From: Skeletonema tropicum
Taxonomy: Eukaryota > Bacillariophyta > Thalassiosirophyceae > Thalassiosirales > Thalassiosiraceae
DNA: 64,000 bases
Assembly: GCA_037178625.1 (NCBI GenBank)
Contig: CM074136.1
Coordinates: 2,604,001 to 2,668,000 of the forward strand
Reading direction: 5' to 3'
Translations under genes and position numbers: made by a program
Shown: positions 31,558 to 39,772 of the stretch, piece after piece
Layout: every line of letters begins with the position of its first letter
Position numbering within the stretch: position 1 is the stretch's first letter
The notes under the pieces: model-generated
Database searches by the model: none
Told to the model about the DNA's origin: nothing
Seen by the model: only the letters and a program-made list of their open reading frames with translations

Positions 31558-32397
31558 CTAAACTACAGGACGATTCGAACTGGCTTCCCAGAGTCGATAT
31601 GCAATCATCTTTCTCATCTCTTTTTGATCAATGGATTCCTGCGAGTATGACTCCGATGATAGCTTACCTTCAACGACTAGACAATAGAGATTGAGGAGGT
31701 GAAATAAACCACAATCAAAGTTGTTCTCTTGTAAAGGGCATTCGTGTGATAAATCTTCCATTTTCCAATCTTCCAGCCATTCTTTACAATCCTCTTCTGG
31801 GTACGCCCTCTCGTATTCATCTCCAAGATATCTCAACGCAGAGTTCATGTATATGACATAATCATCCGGGTCGGCATCGTCTTGCGAGTCCGAGTCCCAG
31901 AGAGAGATCTTCTTATCACTCATGTTCATGCACATTGTAAGCCAATGTATGTTTTGGTGGTTGATGGGGAGGAATATTTTGTGTTGATTGAAGAGACCAC
32001 CTTCTATTCTACTCGACCATTCCTGAACATTTTCGTACGTGTAATTCGGAGGCTCCATTCCACTCGAACCTGTGTTGAGAAGCTGACTCATGAAATGAGA
32101 AGAGAAAATGTGAGACCGTCCCTCTACTTTTGGTCTGAGAATGAGCTTGTTGAATCCATTGATGATCCCATCATCGAGCCATCGGCCTGGACATAGCCTT
32201 TTGAGGCTCTCATGCTGAATGATGTATGCATTGTTGTAAGATAGGTTGCACTCCGGCGTAGCATCTATTTGTAGCAATCTAGTCGCAATTGCTCGCTTCT
32301 CAGGGTCAAGTATTGCAAGTACATCAATGTCGAGACTTGGCCTCACCACAGACACAGATATTCCATTTGATTCGGTAGTTTGATTCGGATCTCCCAT
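31558..32397 (-). CDS. Ulp1-like C48 cysteine protease
   Basis: Probable SUMO/ubiquitin-like protease fold, 279 aa. Visible catalytic landmarks are the substrate-binding region C-P-G-R-W-L-D-D-G-I-I-N-G-F, His in NQNIHW-type context (INHQNIHWLTMCM), Asp in S-L-W-D-S-D, and Gln plus Cys in PLQENNFDCGLF, so the His-Asp-Gln-Cys set is complete. It has its own ATG, preceded by an in-frame stop, and overlaps the upstream ORF by 74 bases in another frame. In diatoms and plants such proteases are often carried by DNA transposons, and the flanking inverted repeats at 31260 and 33893 support that here. Whether the two ORFs are made separately, by frameshifting, or became separated by mutation is open. 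Confidence 0.8.
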   Translation of the reverse strand: MGDPNQTTESNGISVSVVRPSLDIDVLAILDPEKRAIATRLLQIDATPECNLSYNNAYIIQHESLKRLCPGRWLDDGIINGFNKLILRPKVEGRSHIFSSHFMSQLLNTGSSGMEPPNYTYENVQEWSSRIEGGLFNQHKIFLPINHQNIHWLTMCMNMSDKKISLWDSDSQDDADPDDYVIYMNSALRYLGDEYERAYPEEDCKEWLEDWKMEDLSHECPLQENNFDCGLFHLLNLYCLVVEGKLSSESYSQESIDQKEMRKMIAYRLWEASSNRPVV

Positions 32398-33535
32398 TGA
32401 TGACTACATCGGAGAGTTGGGTCTGCTCCTTTTTGAAATCTTTCTCAACTGCATTTTTGATGTCACTGCATTGAGAACGACGTAGCAGTCGAATAATAGC
32501 TGAGGCAGCACGATCTGATCTTCCCTTCGTAAGGGGAGCGAGAAATGCTTGAAGATGGTTGGCATCTCTTGTCACGGTATCTGAATGAATTGGCGATGAA
32601 TCGGTGTTTGTCCATTCGTTTGGGTTCCCGTCGAAGTAAGGAGCAATAACTTTGGCGGCTGCAGACACTCGTACATCTCGGGTAGTTTTTCGTTGGATAA
32701 GCGCATAATCATCATCATTTTCTAGCATGTCAATAACTTTCTTATTCAATTTACCATTCTCGTCGTAAAGAATCCTGCTAATATCTCCATTTGACGCAGA
32801 GTTGTGGCTTGATCGATTGGTAGGTGTGTTGTCATTTCTATAAGTAGTCTTCCCTCTCTTTGGAGCCGGTGATTTGGTTGAAGGTGTTGCTGCTTTCGCT
32901 CGACGAGTTGCGGGAGCAACAGTAGTAGTCTTCCCTCTCTTTGGAACTGGTGATTTGGTAGAAGGTGTTGCTGCTGTTGCCGGACGAGTTGCGGTGTCAG
33001 CCGGTGTCAGTGGGCGTGCATTGTTCGTTTTTGCACCAGCCTTCTTCTTTCTACTTCGCTTCCTCTTATTAGCTTTGAGCTCTTCTGCTTTTCTATCCCG
33101 CAGGAACGCATCTAGTTGACTTTTCATCCCATCCCAACCCCCCTTGGCCGCATCCTTATATACAGTCTCAGTGTCAGGTGATAATTCATTTTCTGCATCG
33201 GTGAAATGACTACCATCAGATGATTTCGAACAAGCAAGTTTCACTCCATCTTTGTAGTCGACTATATGAAGGAAGAGATCACTCTCTGAAAAAAATATTG
33301 CGTCGTATTGAATGACCATTGGATTGAATCCTCTGGGTCTCGTAAAGGCCTTCGTAATCATTGTTACATCGACTTTGGCCATTGTCGTATCCCCCTCTAC
33401 AAAGCAGCATAATTTGTTTAGAGCGGAAGTCAATTGATTGTCTTCGTAAACCACATCCAACGTCTGCTTCAAGAGATGAGCAGTCGCCTTACGCAGGACG
33501 CTGTAACTTTGATATGAGAAGTTTCCATCGGCCAT
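32324..33535 (-). CDS. Upstream partner ORF of the Ulp1 protease
   Basis: First ATG at 33535 (MADGNFSYQSYSVLRKATAH), 403 aa. The N-terminal 130 residues are globular and unrecognised. A Lys/Arg-rich stretch (KANKRKRSRKKKAGAK) and two near-identical units of TPSTKSPxPKRGKTT follow, suggesting nuclear targeting or nucleic-acid binding. The C-terminal part (DRAASAIIRLLRRSQC) is helical. It overlaps the Ulp1 gene by 74 bases at its 3' end. A fused single protein with one frameshift is an alternative, since no convincing intron joins the frames. Confidence 0.6.
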   Translation of the reverse strand: MADGNFSYQSYSVLRKATAHLLKQTLDVVYEDNQLTSALNKLCCFVEGDTTMAKVDVTMITKAFTRPRGFNPMVIQYDAIFFSESDLFLHIVDYKDGVKLACSKSSDGSHFTDAENELSPDTETVYKDAAKGGWDGMKSQLDAFLRDRKAEELKANKRKRSRKKKAGAKTNNARPLTPADTATRPATAATPSTKSPVPKRGKTTTVAPATRRAKAATPSTKSPAPKRGKTTYRNDNTPTNRSSHNSASNGDISRILYDENGKLNKKVIDMLENDDDYALIQRKTTRDVRVSAAAKVIAPYFDGNPNEWTNTDSSPIHSDTVTRDANHLQAFLAPLTKGRSDRAASAIIRLLRRSQCSDIKNAVEKDFKKEQTQLSDVVINGRSESNYRIKWNICVCGEAKSRH

Positions 33536-33699
33536 ATTTCTTCTGCGAGATCTAACCACAGTGATGGAGAACGAAAGGCCGGAGGAGGGGGTTGAACTGA
33601 ACGATGCCGGGGAGACAGTAGAACCTGCACGGAAGCTGAATGGCCGACACAGGACCGATCGGGTGATAATTGAAGCAGTAAATTCGCACTAAAAAATTA

Positions 33700-33780
33700 A
33701 GGGGCACATGCAATGACGATATCAGGGAAGTTCCTATGGACTAGTAGCACCATCTTTGGTCGGTCGATGCATGTGCCCCT
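33700..33780. repeat. Small palindromic element
   Basis: AGGGGCACATGCA at 33700-33712 and its inverse complement TGCATGTGCCCCT at 33768-33780 enclose about 55 bases. No coding capacity. Possibly a tiny MITE or a terminal hairpin. Confidence 0.7.
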
Positions 33781-33916
33781 CATGAGAATTCGATGGAAGG
33801 GCAGTGCTCATTTAGTTAGGGGGCTTACTAGCTTTATTTTAAATCGAAGGCCTCGGGTTCAAGGTCTCGGGAATCCCAATTCAAGCGCGCCCATCAGCTG
33901 ATCGTGAGATCGGTCC

Positions 33917-34410
33917 CGAGCAAGACTCTCTTCAGATTTTTTTCAAAAATAAGAGTATATATCAAAAAAACCATGGCGAAAAGTAACCATAAAATCGACA
34001 ATAATCGGCCAAAGCTTGTTCCATAGGAAAGATGAGATCATATCAAGATAAGCGCCGTGATCGCGCAAGAATTCTGGATAAGGCTGATGTTTCTCATCAT
34101 GATCGACGGTTCATGTGACGTGCTGCATGTGTATTTTATGCATCTCATCTGTTGCCATTTCCGTATGCTCCAACATCGATACTAACATCCATTATTCGCT
34201 TTTCTACAGTTGCATATGTCTATAGATTAGATTCCCTACAGCCTATCGCCATGTCTCAACATTTGCCACAATCGACGAGCTCTCAGGGGGGAATTTCCCC
34301 CATGTCAAACGTTTCCAGCGCCAACGTCGATACAACATTGCCATCACCGGCCCCGGGCAACGGCTTATGTCTCCAGTTAAACCATATTTGTTTGGAGGCA
34401 AACCAAGGAA
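33917..34410. repeat. Left arm of inverted duplication (uninterrupted)
   Basis: These 494 bases are the inverse complement of 35538-38158 once two insertions in that arm are removed. Near-identity starts at CGAGCAAGACTCTC and ends exactly at CCAAGGAA. This arm contains single copies of CGATTTTAT and CTGAAGAG (in inverse sense), the sequences duplicated at the insertion sites in the other arm. Confidence 0.9.
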
Positions 34411-34672
34411 GACGAATGAAATCAAGCAGAAGGCGGCATCCATGAAAAGGATGGAGGCTGAGATTGAGAAGTTGAGGAAGGAAAATGAGAAGTTGAGGAT
34501 TGCAGCCGCAGATGGAGGGGGAGGAGGAGGGAAAAGGAGTGGCTCTACGCTTGAGGACAAGATTGCACTTGAAACGCACAAAAGACTTCTTCATGATGAT
34601 CTTAAGAGTAACGCGAAGAAAGGAATGCCAAAAGCAAGAATAGACATACTGATGATCTTGCGTGAGATGTGA
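34367..34672 (+). CDS. Coiled-coil protein, plus-strand version of the inverted pair
   Basis: ATG 34367 gives 101 aa: MSPVKPYLFGGKPRK, then a coiled coil (KRMEAEIEKLRKENEKLRI), a Gly run and a basic tail. The same frame is open upstream to about 34217 without an ATG (TIDELSGGNFPHVKRFQRQR), so an upstream exon is likely; several acceptor-like TACAG and ATAG sites lie near 34210-34245. The first 15 residues are shared with the minus-strand copy at 35581; after KPRK the two proteins are unrelated. Function unknown. It lies inside a transposon-rich block. Confidence 0.45.
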   Translation: MSPVKPYLFGGKPRKTNEIKQKAASMKRMEAEIEKLRKENEKLRIAAADGGGGGGKRSGSTLEDKIALETHKRLLHDDLKSNAKKGMPKARIDILMILREM

Positions 34673-35198
34673 CGTGTGTACATAACAATGTATGTTAACG
34701 AGAAGGAGTGATAAAGAGAGAGAAAGGGGCTGCCGTGGAAAGGTCAATAGGTGTAACGTATTACTTATCCCAAATCAATGATTACATTTATCTGCATTAG
34801 TTGCAAGTAGTTACAGTGCTTGTAGCATCCTACTACGGTTCCCAATTCACAATCTCTCGACGACAAAGACATGCTTATTCTGTATCAACTTTATCTTGAG
34901 GAGCCAAGCATAACACGCGCTAAAGCTATGTTGAATGGTTGTTTTATTTCACTGGCAAGTAAGAGAGTAAGCGAAAGTATATCTCTTCATTCCTCAATAC
35001 GTGTTTCATAAACAAGGAGGAGTCATTGAACGCATGCGGCAGGAGTCATTCTCTCAAGTACTACACATCAGGAGTCATTCGTCATTCTTGAAGAAGTAGA
35101 GCTGTCGGAGCTGTCATCTTCACTATGACTGCATTTACTCTTACCGCAGTAAGAGCAATGAGCACATATATAATGATTTCAACTTCTTCTCCTTCGCT

Positions 35199-35581
35199 TC
35201 AGGATAGCAACCTCACTGTCAACTTGTCGACTTCTTGATCCTTTGCTGTTAATTTGTTATCCAATACTCCAATCTTCTTTTCAAGATTGACAATTTTGGC
35301 TGCAGCTTGTTTGTGTTGCTTGTTCGATGTTTCCACAGCTTTCATGCCTGCGTTATAGAGTTGAATGATCTGAGTGTTGGAATCCTGGAGATTGTCGTTG
35401 GCCATCTTAATAATCTCATTTGCGGTGCGGACAATCTCCCTCTTCTCATTCAAATGAGTGGCGGCGGATTTTTGTGTCTCCTTCCTGCTGCTCGTCTTGA
35501 TAGACTAAGAGATGCAAAGTTATCAGACGCTTTCATTTTCCTTGGTTTGCCTCCAAACAAATATGGTTTAACTGGAGACAT
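35199..35581 (-). pseudogene. Coiled-coil protein, minus-strand version, frameshifted
   Basis: The mirror-image ATG at 35581 begins with the same MSPVKPYLFGGKPRK but continues MKASDNFASLSL. After one frame change near 35500 it becomes KTSSRKETQKSAATHLNEKR and a long coiled coil (IVNLEKKIGVLDNKLTAKDQ) ending at 35199. It shares promoter-side and N-terminal sequence with the plus-strand gene through the inverted repeat but has a different C-terminus. One single-base shift separates the two parts, so it is either decayed or carries an error. Confidence 0.45.
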
Positions 35582-35959
35582 AAGCCGTTGCCCGGGGCCG
35601 GTGATGGCAATGTTGTATCGACGTTGGCGCTGGAAACGTTTGACATGGGGGAAATTCCCCCCTGAGAGCTCGTCGATTGTGGCAAATGTTGAGACATGGC
35701 GATAGGCTGTAGGGAATCTAATCTATAGACATATGCAACTGTAGAAAAGCGAATAATGGATGTTAGTATCGATGTTGGAGCATACGGAAATGGCAACAGA
35801 TGAGATGCATAAAATACACATGCAGCACGTCACATGAACCGTCGATCATGATGAGAAACATCAGCCTTATCCAGAATTCTTGCGCAATCACGGCGCTTAT
35901 CTTGATATGATCTCATCTTTCCTATGGAACAAGCTTTGGCCGATTATTGCCGATTTTAT

Positions 35960-36592
35960 GAGTGTACCGAAAAATAGAGACGTCTCTATTTTATTTTTAG
36001 AGACGTCTCTAAATACTTAGAGTATTTAGGTACACATCCCTAACCCTGACCCTAAAGTGACCCTAACCTATCCCTAACACTCGTCCCCAGATGATTACAT
36101 CAACAAACAACAATATAATACACCCATGATATTGCAATCCAACGCTACAATCATAAGCATGACGAAATTAATGCTGAAAGGTGTATTTACTCGACGGTTT
36201 GGCTGAATATGTTCAAGTGTGCATTGGTAGTTTTTGCATATCTCTGTGAATATATGAACTATGACCATCAGTCCTAGTTTACAAAGTACACCTTTGCAAG
36301 GGCTATCGAGAAGAAAAGCACCGGAAGAAGCGGTCATCCTTGGTGGCAAACGCCGGCAGCAGGAATAGTTGCAACAAAGTTCTTCGATCCGCTTGCATTT
36401 TATGTGTGGGCATCTTTGTGAGGAGGGGGGAGTATTTGGAGTAGTTATTCCCTTGTTTGGAGGGGGAGCCCCCTACAAATAAATGGCGCCAACAGAAACG
36501 TCTCTAAAAATTTTTTAGAGACGCTTTTCCGTCTCTATTTTTCATTCGTCTCTAAAAATAAAATAGAGACGTCTCTATTTTTCTGTACACCC
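35960..36592. mobile_element. Non-autonomous TIR element with 9-bp target duplication (Mutator-like)
   Basis: The 633-bp element has terminal inverted repeats of about 46 bp (G[A/G]GTGTAC[C/A]GAAAAAT, then repeated AGAGACGTCTCT motifs) with two mismatches. It is flanked by CGATTTTAT at 35951-35959 and 36593-36601. A 9-bp target duplication with long terminal repeats is typical of Mutator-like elements. No transposase is encoded. Degenerate CCCTAA-type telomere-like units occur at 36038-36078. Confidence 0.85.
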
Positions 36593-36655
36593 CGATTTTA
36601 TGGTTACTTTTCGCCATGGTTTTTTTTATATTATTTTTGAAAAAAATCTGAAGAG

Positions 36656-38139
36656 TAGAGGTTGGTCTCGTCTCGACTCGGCCGTCGGCCGAGACGAGAC
36701 GGGATTTTTTGGGTCGAGACAGGTGTCTCGTCTCGGCACCCTCTGTCTCGGAGCATTTCGGGATTTTTTGTCATCACTTTCTCACAGCCAACCATGACGA
36801 AGAACAATTCGTTTCTGCGGCTACTTCTGATTTCATCAGCACGATTCCAATCTCACATCATAACAAGACTCCCTTTGACAGCGTTGGGTGCGTTCACAAG
36901 ACTTGTTCATTGGAGTTTGATTATTTTTTTGATGAATTCAACTCATTATCTTCATCTAATCTGAAATCATGGTCGATGCTATCACCGATGCCGATGCAGC
37001 TTCTACTGCCAGCAGGAACGAATCGTTGGAATCGTCGGGTGACGAAGACGATGATGTCAAATGCAAAGATCGAAAACCATCGGAATCCTCGAGCGACGAA
37101 GAAGATTGGGATGACAAATGCATTTGCAAACATTGGAAGGGTGATAATCCGATGTGTAGTGAACCAGGACACAAGCAGTTGAGAAAGTTTGCAATCCGTA
37201 TGAATGGAGCACATGAGGATTGGGCGCATGCATATTGCACAGACCATGTTCTTCATTGTAATGCAGTTCTGGCTTTTGAAGGTAAGTAGTAATTGAACAT
37301 CATTGCCATTATTGAATATGAATTGACTCGACCTTGTCTAATAAGTTGATGCAACTCATCGAAGATCTTATGGTTGATGTCGAGAAGTAGGCTAATACAA
37401 ATACAAATGATAATGGTGGTGAAGGTGGAAGTATTGCAGTACCGCAAGTATCTTCTAAATCAGAAGACACGAGCTTCGCTTTCTTGGGTGCATTTGACTT
37501 CGACGACGATTCTGCAGCAAATGATGACGAATTGACTGATGACAATATTCGGATCCGATGTGAAGCCCAGCTGCAGCTTACGAACCCCTGGAGCAAATGC
37601 CGATGCAAGATGGAGAAAGAAAGTTTAATGATCCATTGAAGCGTTGGAAACAAATCGCTCACCCATTCCCTGAACTTGCAACACTTGCACGAGAGTACCT
37701 GTGAGATATTCCAGCAACTTCCGCTCCCTTGGAAAGAATCTGGAGCAGGGCAGCCAGAGTAATTGCAGCAAAGCGATCTTGCATTGATCCCATTGTTACT
37801 TGCCGCATCGATGCATCATGTTTGTTGAAGAAAATACAAGCATCATCCGCAAAAATTGGGATGAACTCATGCCAGATGTCCCTTTGAATGAGTTTCTACT
37901 CCCTCCTTCTTTTGAGGACAAGGATGAGAGTGGGGATCCAATTGATGCTGGCCAGAACAATGAGTACTAAGTTGTCTAAAGAGTCCATAGTAGATAGTTA
38001 TTTGTTGGTTTTGCCCCTTTTAATCATTGCTAACCTTCTTCATTGAAAATCTCGAGATATCCCGGGATCTCGTCTCGACGGACCCTGTCTCGGCTCGAAT
38101 CTCGGGACAGTGCCGAGACCGAGACGAGACCAACCTCTA
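36656..38139 (+). mobile_element. hAT transposon with 8-bp target duplication
   Basis: Perfect 20-bp terminal inverted repeats, TAGAGGTTGGTCTCGTCTCG at 36656-36675 and its inverse complement at 38120-38139. CTGAAGAG is duplicated at 36648-36655 and 38140-38147. The left arm of the inverted duplication shows the unfilled site. Length 1484 bp, shorter than a complete hAT element, consistent with internal loss. CGAGACGAGAC-type repeats lie next to both ends. Confidence 0.9.
36969..37970 (+). pseudogene. hAT transposase remnant
   Basis: The first part (36969-37289) ends with EDWAHAYCTDHVLHCNAVLA, matching the central hAT transposase region. After a gap the C-terminal dimerisation region appears: HPFPELATLAREYL, a TGA stop, DIPATSAPLERIWSRAARVI, AAKRSCIDPIVTCR, and in another frame IMFVEENTSIIRKNWDELMP, ending at TAA 37968-37970. 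At least two frame changes, one internal stop and missing central sequence show that it is not functional. It lies wholly within the hAT terminal repeats. Confidence 0.8.
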
Positions 38140-38157
38140 CTGAAGAGAGTCTTGCTC

Positions 38158-38223
38158 GCTCGGGCAAAAACGTTCGGCGGCAGATCGGCGCGCTTTTTCT
38201 GCCGCGATAATACGCTCGCAAAA
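38158..38223. repeat. Right inverted repeat of the 7-kb composite
   Basis: Inverse complement of 31260-31331, including CTCGGGCAAAAACGTTCGGC and GGCGCGCTTTTTCTGCCG and ending at GCAAAA. An internal segment differs by an eight-base gap. No matching target duplication was found outside the two ends. Confidence 0.75.
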
Positions 38224-38580
38224 CTGGGATTTTTTTCTGTTCGACATCTATCGGCGGCTTCTCTATTTTCCGCCGCATGCGGCAAATGACGGCCGGCCGA
38301 CCATTACCAGCCAGGCTTCCCTAAAATTTCGCACGGCCACATTCTCCAAGCTGATCGACAATTTTGGTTGTATCGGAAGAACATCGGTGAGATTACTTGC
38401 CAATTTTGATTCAAGGCTGAATGTTCTAATCCAATAAATGCGCTGTTCTATTTTCGTTGCGTCGAGAGAGAACTCGCATAAAATGCTCATCAGGCACTTC
38501 GCAGAAGAACTTGCTATGCTACATTCCCTACAATTACATTACTTCTACCCTCTATCAAACGAACCAAATCATCAAGAAAA

Positions 38581-38765
38581 ATGAAGGTCACCTCCCTCGC
38601 CTTCCTGGGCATGTTTATCATCAACATCTCCACCGCACTGATCAGACGCGCAATGTACCGGATCCAACAAACTACACTGCTGCAAACACATCCAGAATGG
38701 AGATGCCGCTGCCGAAGAGATTTGCGCATTGTATAATTGTGGTTTGGATATTCAATGCAGCGACG

Positions 38766-38796
<31 letters not shown>

Positions 38797-39368
38797 CTCT
38801 CGTCTGTCGAGAAAGAGAATACTGAACAACGACGGAGACAGTTGGCATAGGTGGTAGGTGGTATAACCCTACGAATAGTTGGTCAAAGCCGAGTGGTGGC
38901 TGGGATAGCTGGTCAAAGGTAAGTTCAACAATTTATTCTTCATCATTTTCACTCAAACAACCAAACATCATGCTGACATCCTCCATCCATCCCATGCCAA
39001 CATATTTACAGCCTACAAAACAACCGACTTCAAAGCCAACAAAACCACCGACTACAAGGCCAACAAAACAACCGACAAAGAAGCCTACAAAACAACCGAC
39101 TTCAAAGCCAACAAAACCACCGACTACAAGGCCAACAGAACAACCGACAATGAAGCCAACAAAACCACCGACTACAAGGCCAACAGAACAACCGACAAAG
39201 AAGCCTACAAAACAACCGACAATGAAGCCAACAATGGAACCGACAAAAAAGCCTACTTCATACAGCATGAGCTACAGCATGAGCTACAGCATGAGTGATT
39301 ACTGGGACAGTGACAGTGACTTTATCATTCTCCGACACTACAGCAAGAGCGCCAGCATGAGCTTGTGA
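38581..39368 (+). pseudogene. Short secreted Cys/Trp/PT-rich protein gene with two frameshifts
   Basis: ATG 38581 begins a clear signal peptide (MKVTSLAFLGMFIINISTA). One frame later comes a Cys-rich domain (AQCTGSNKLHCCKHIQNGD, EEICALYNCGLDIQCSDD) and an Asn run. A second frame change near 38850 leads to a Trp-rich motif (RWYNPTNSWSKPSGGWDSWS). An intron 38919-39011 (GTAAGT...TTTACAG) joins this in phase to a PTKQPTSKPTKPPT repeat tail and an S-Y-S-M-S-Y-S-M end, with TGA at 39366. Two single-base shifts, near 38655 and 38850, break the frame. The order of signal, Cys/Trp region and P/T linker recalls the N-terminal third of the tandem propeller genes, so a wall-associated origin is plausible. 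It may be a pseudogene or carry assembly errors. Confidence 0.6.
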
Positions 39369-39580
39369 TCGCTTTGTCGCCCATTCGAACATTGAAGACC
39401 GACTGCAGTGCCAAGAAAATAAGCTTTGCATTCGATGATTTGGTTGATTGTCGTGTGCATAATATTAATATTATAATGATCTCTCCCGTTTCTGTAACTT
39501 TTACCACGCTCCAACTACAGAATGACACAAGTTGACATGAAAATGAAAGGTGGAAAGTTTGCGCACTGGTCGCGATAGAG

Positions 39581-39690
39581 TCATATGGATAGATATTACT
39601 TAGGTTTGATTTTTGGCAGTGGCAGGGACTCTGGGTTGATACGAATCAACACATCTTGATACAAGCGTTTGCTAGAATGCTCATTGTTGA
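39581..39690 (-). pseudogene. Fragment matching the 3' part of the glutaminyl cyclase gene
   Basis: TCATATGGAT...GCTAGAATGCTCATTGTTGA closely follows 17450-17566 of the cyclase gene (the segment coding for LANVWYQDVLVRIDP), with substitutions and small gaps. The reading frame is broken. It follows the PT-protein gene directly, so a gene copy was probably once here or a fragment was moved. Confidence 0.75.
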
Positions 39691-39772
39691 CTGTTGATGA
39701 TCCAAATTCAGTATTGTGTATGGGAAATCAAGAACAGGAAGAAGTTGAAATTGGCAGAGACGATAATTTAGT

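Larger units (their letters stand above)
35538..38158. repeat. Right arm of inverted duplication, interrupted twice
   Basis: The inverse complement of 33917-34410 with a MITE plus target duplication (35960-36601) and a hAT element plus target duplication (36656-38147) inserted. Without these the arm is about 487 bases. It also lacks an 11-base GATATATACTC segment present in the left arm. Confidence 0.88.

Noticed and set aside
33800..33875. tRNA-like stretch with GGTTCAAGGTC
   Set aside because: The T-arm-like sequence is present, but I could not fold a consistent acceptor and anticodon arm. A tRNA-derived SINE fragment is possible but not supported.
34251..34445. Alternative plus-strand ORF beginning MSQHLPQSTSSQ in the left arm
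   Set aside because: It leaves the frame used by both coiled-coil tails. The frame ending in KPRK is shared by the two convergent genes and is the better candidate.
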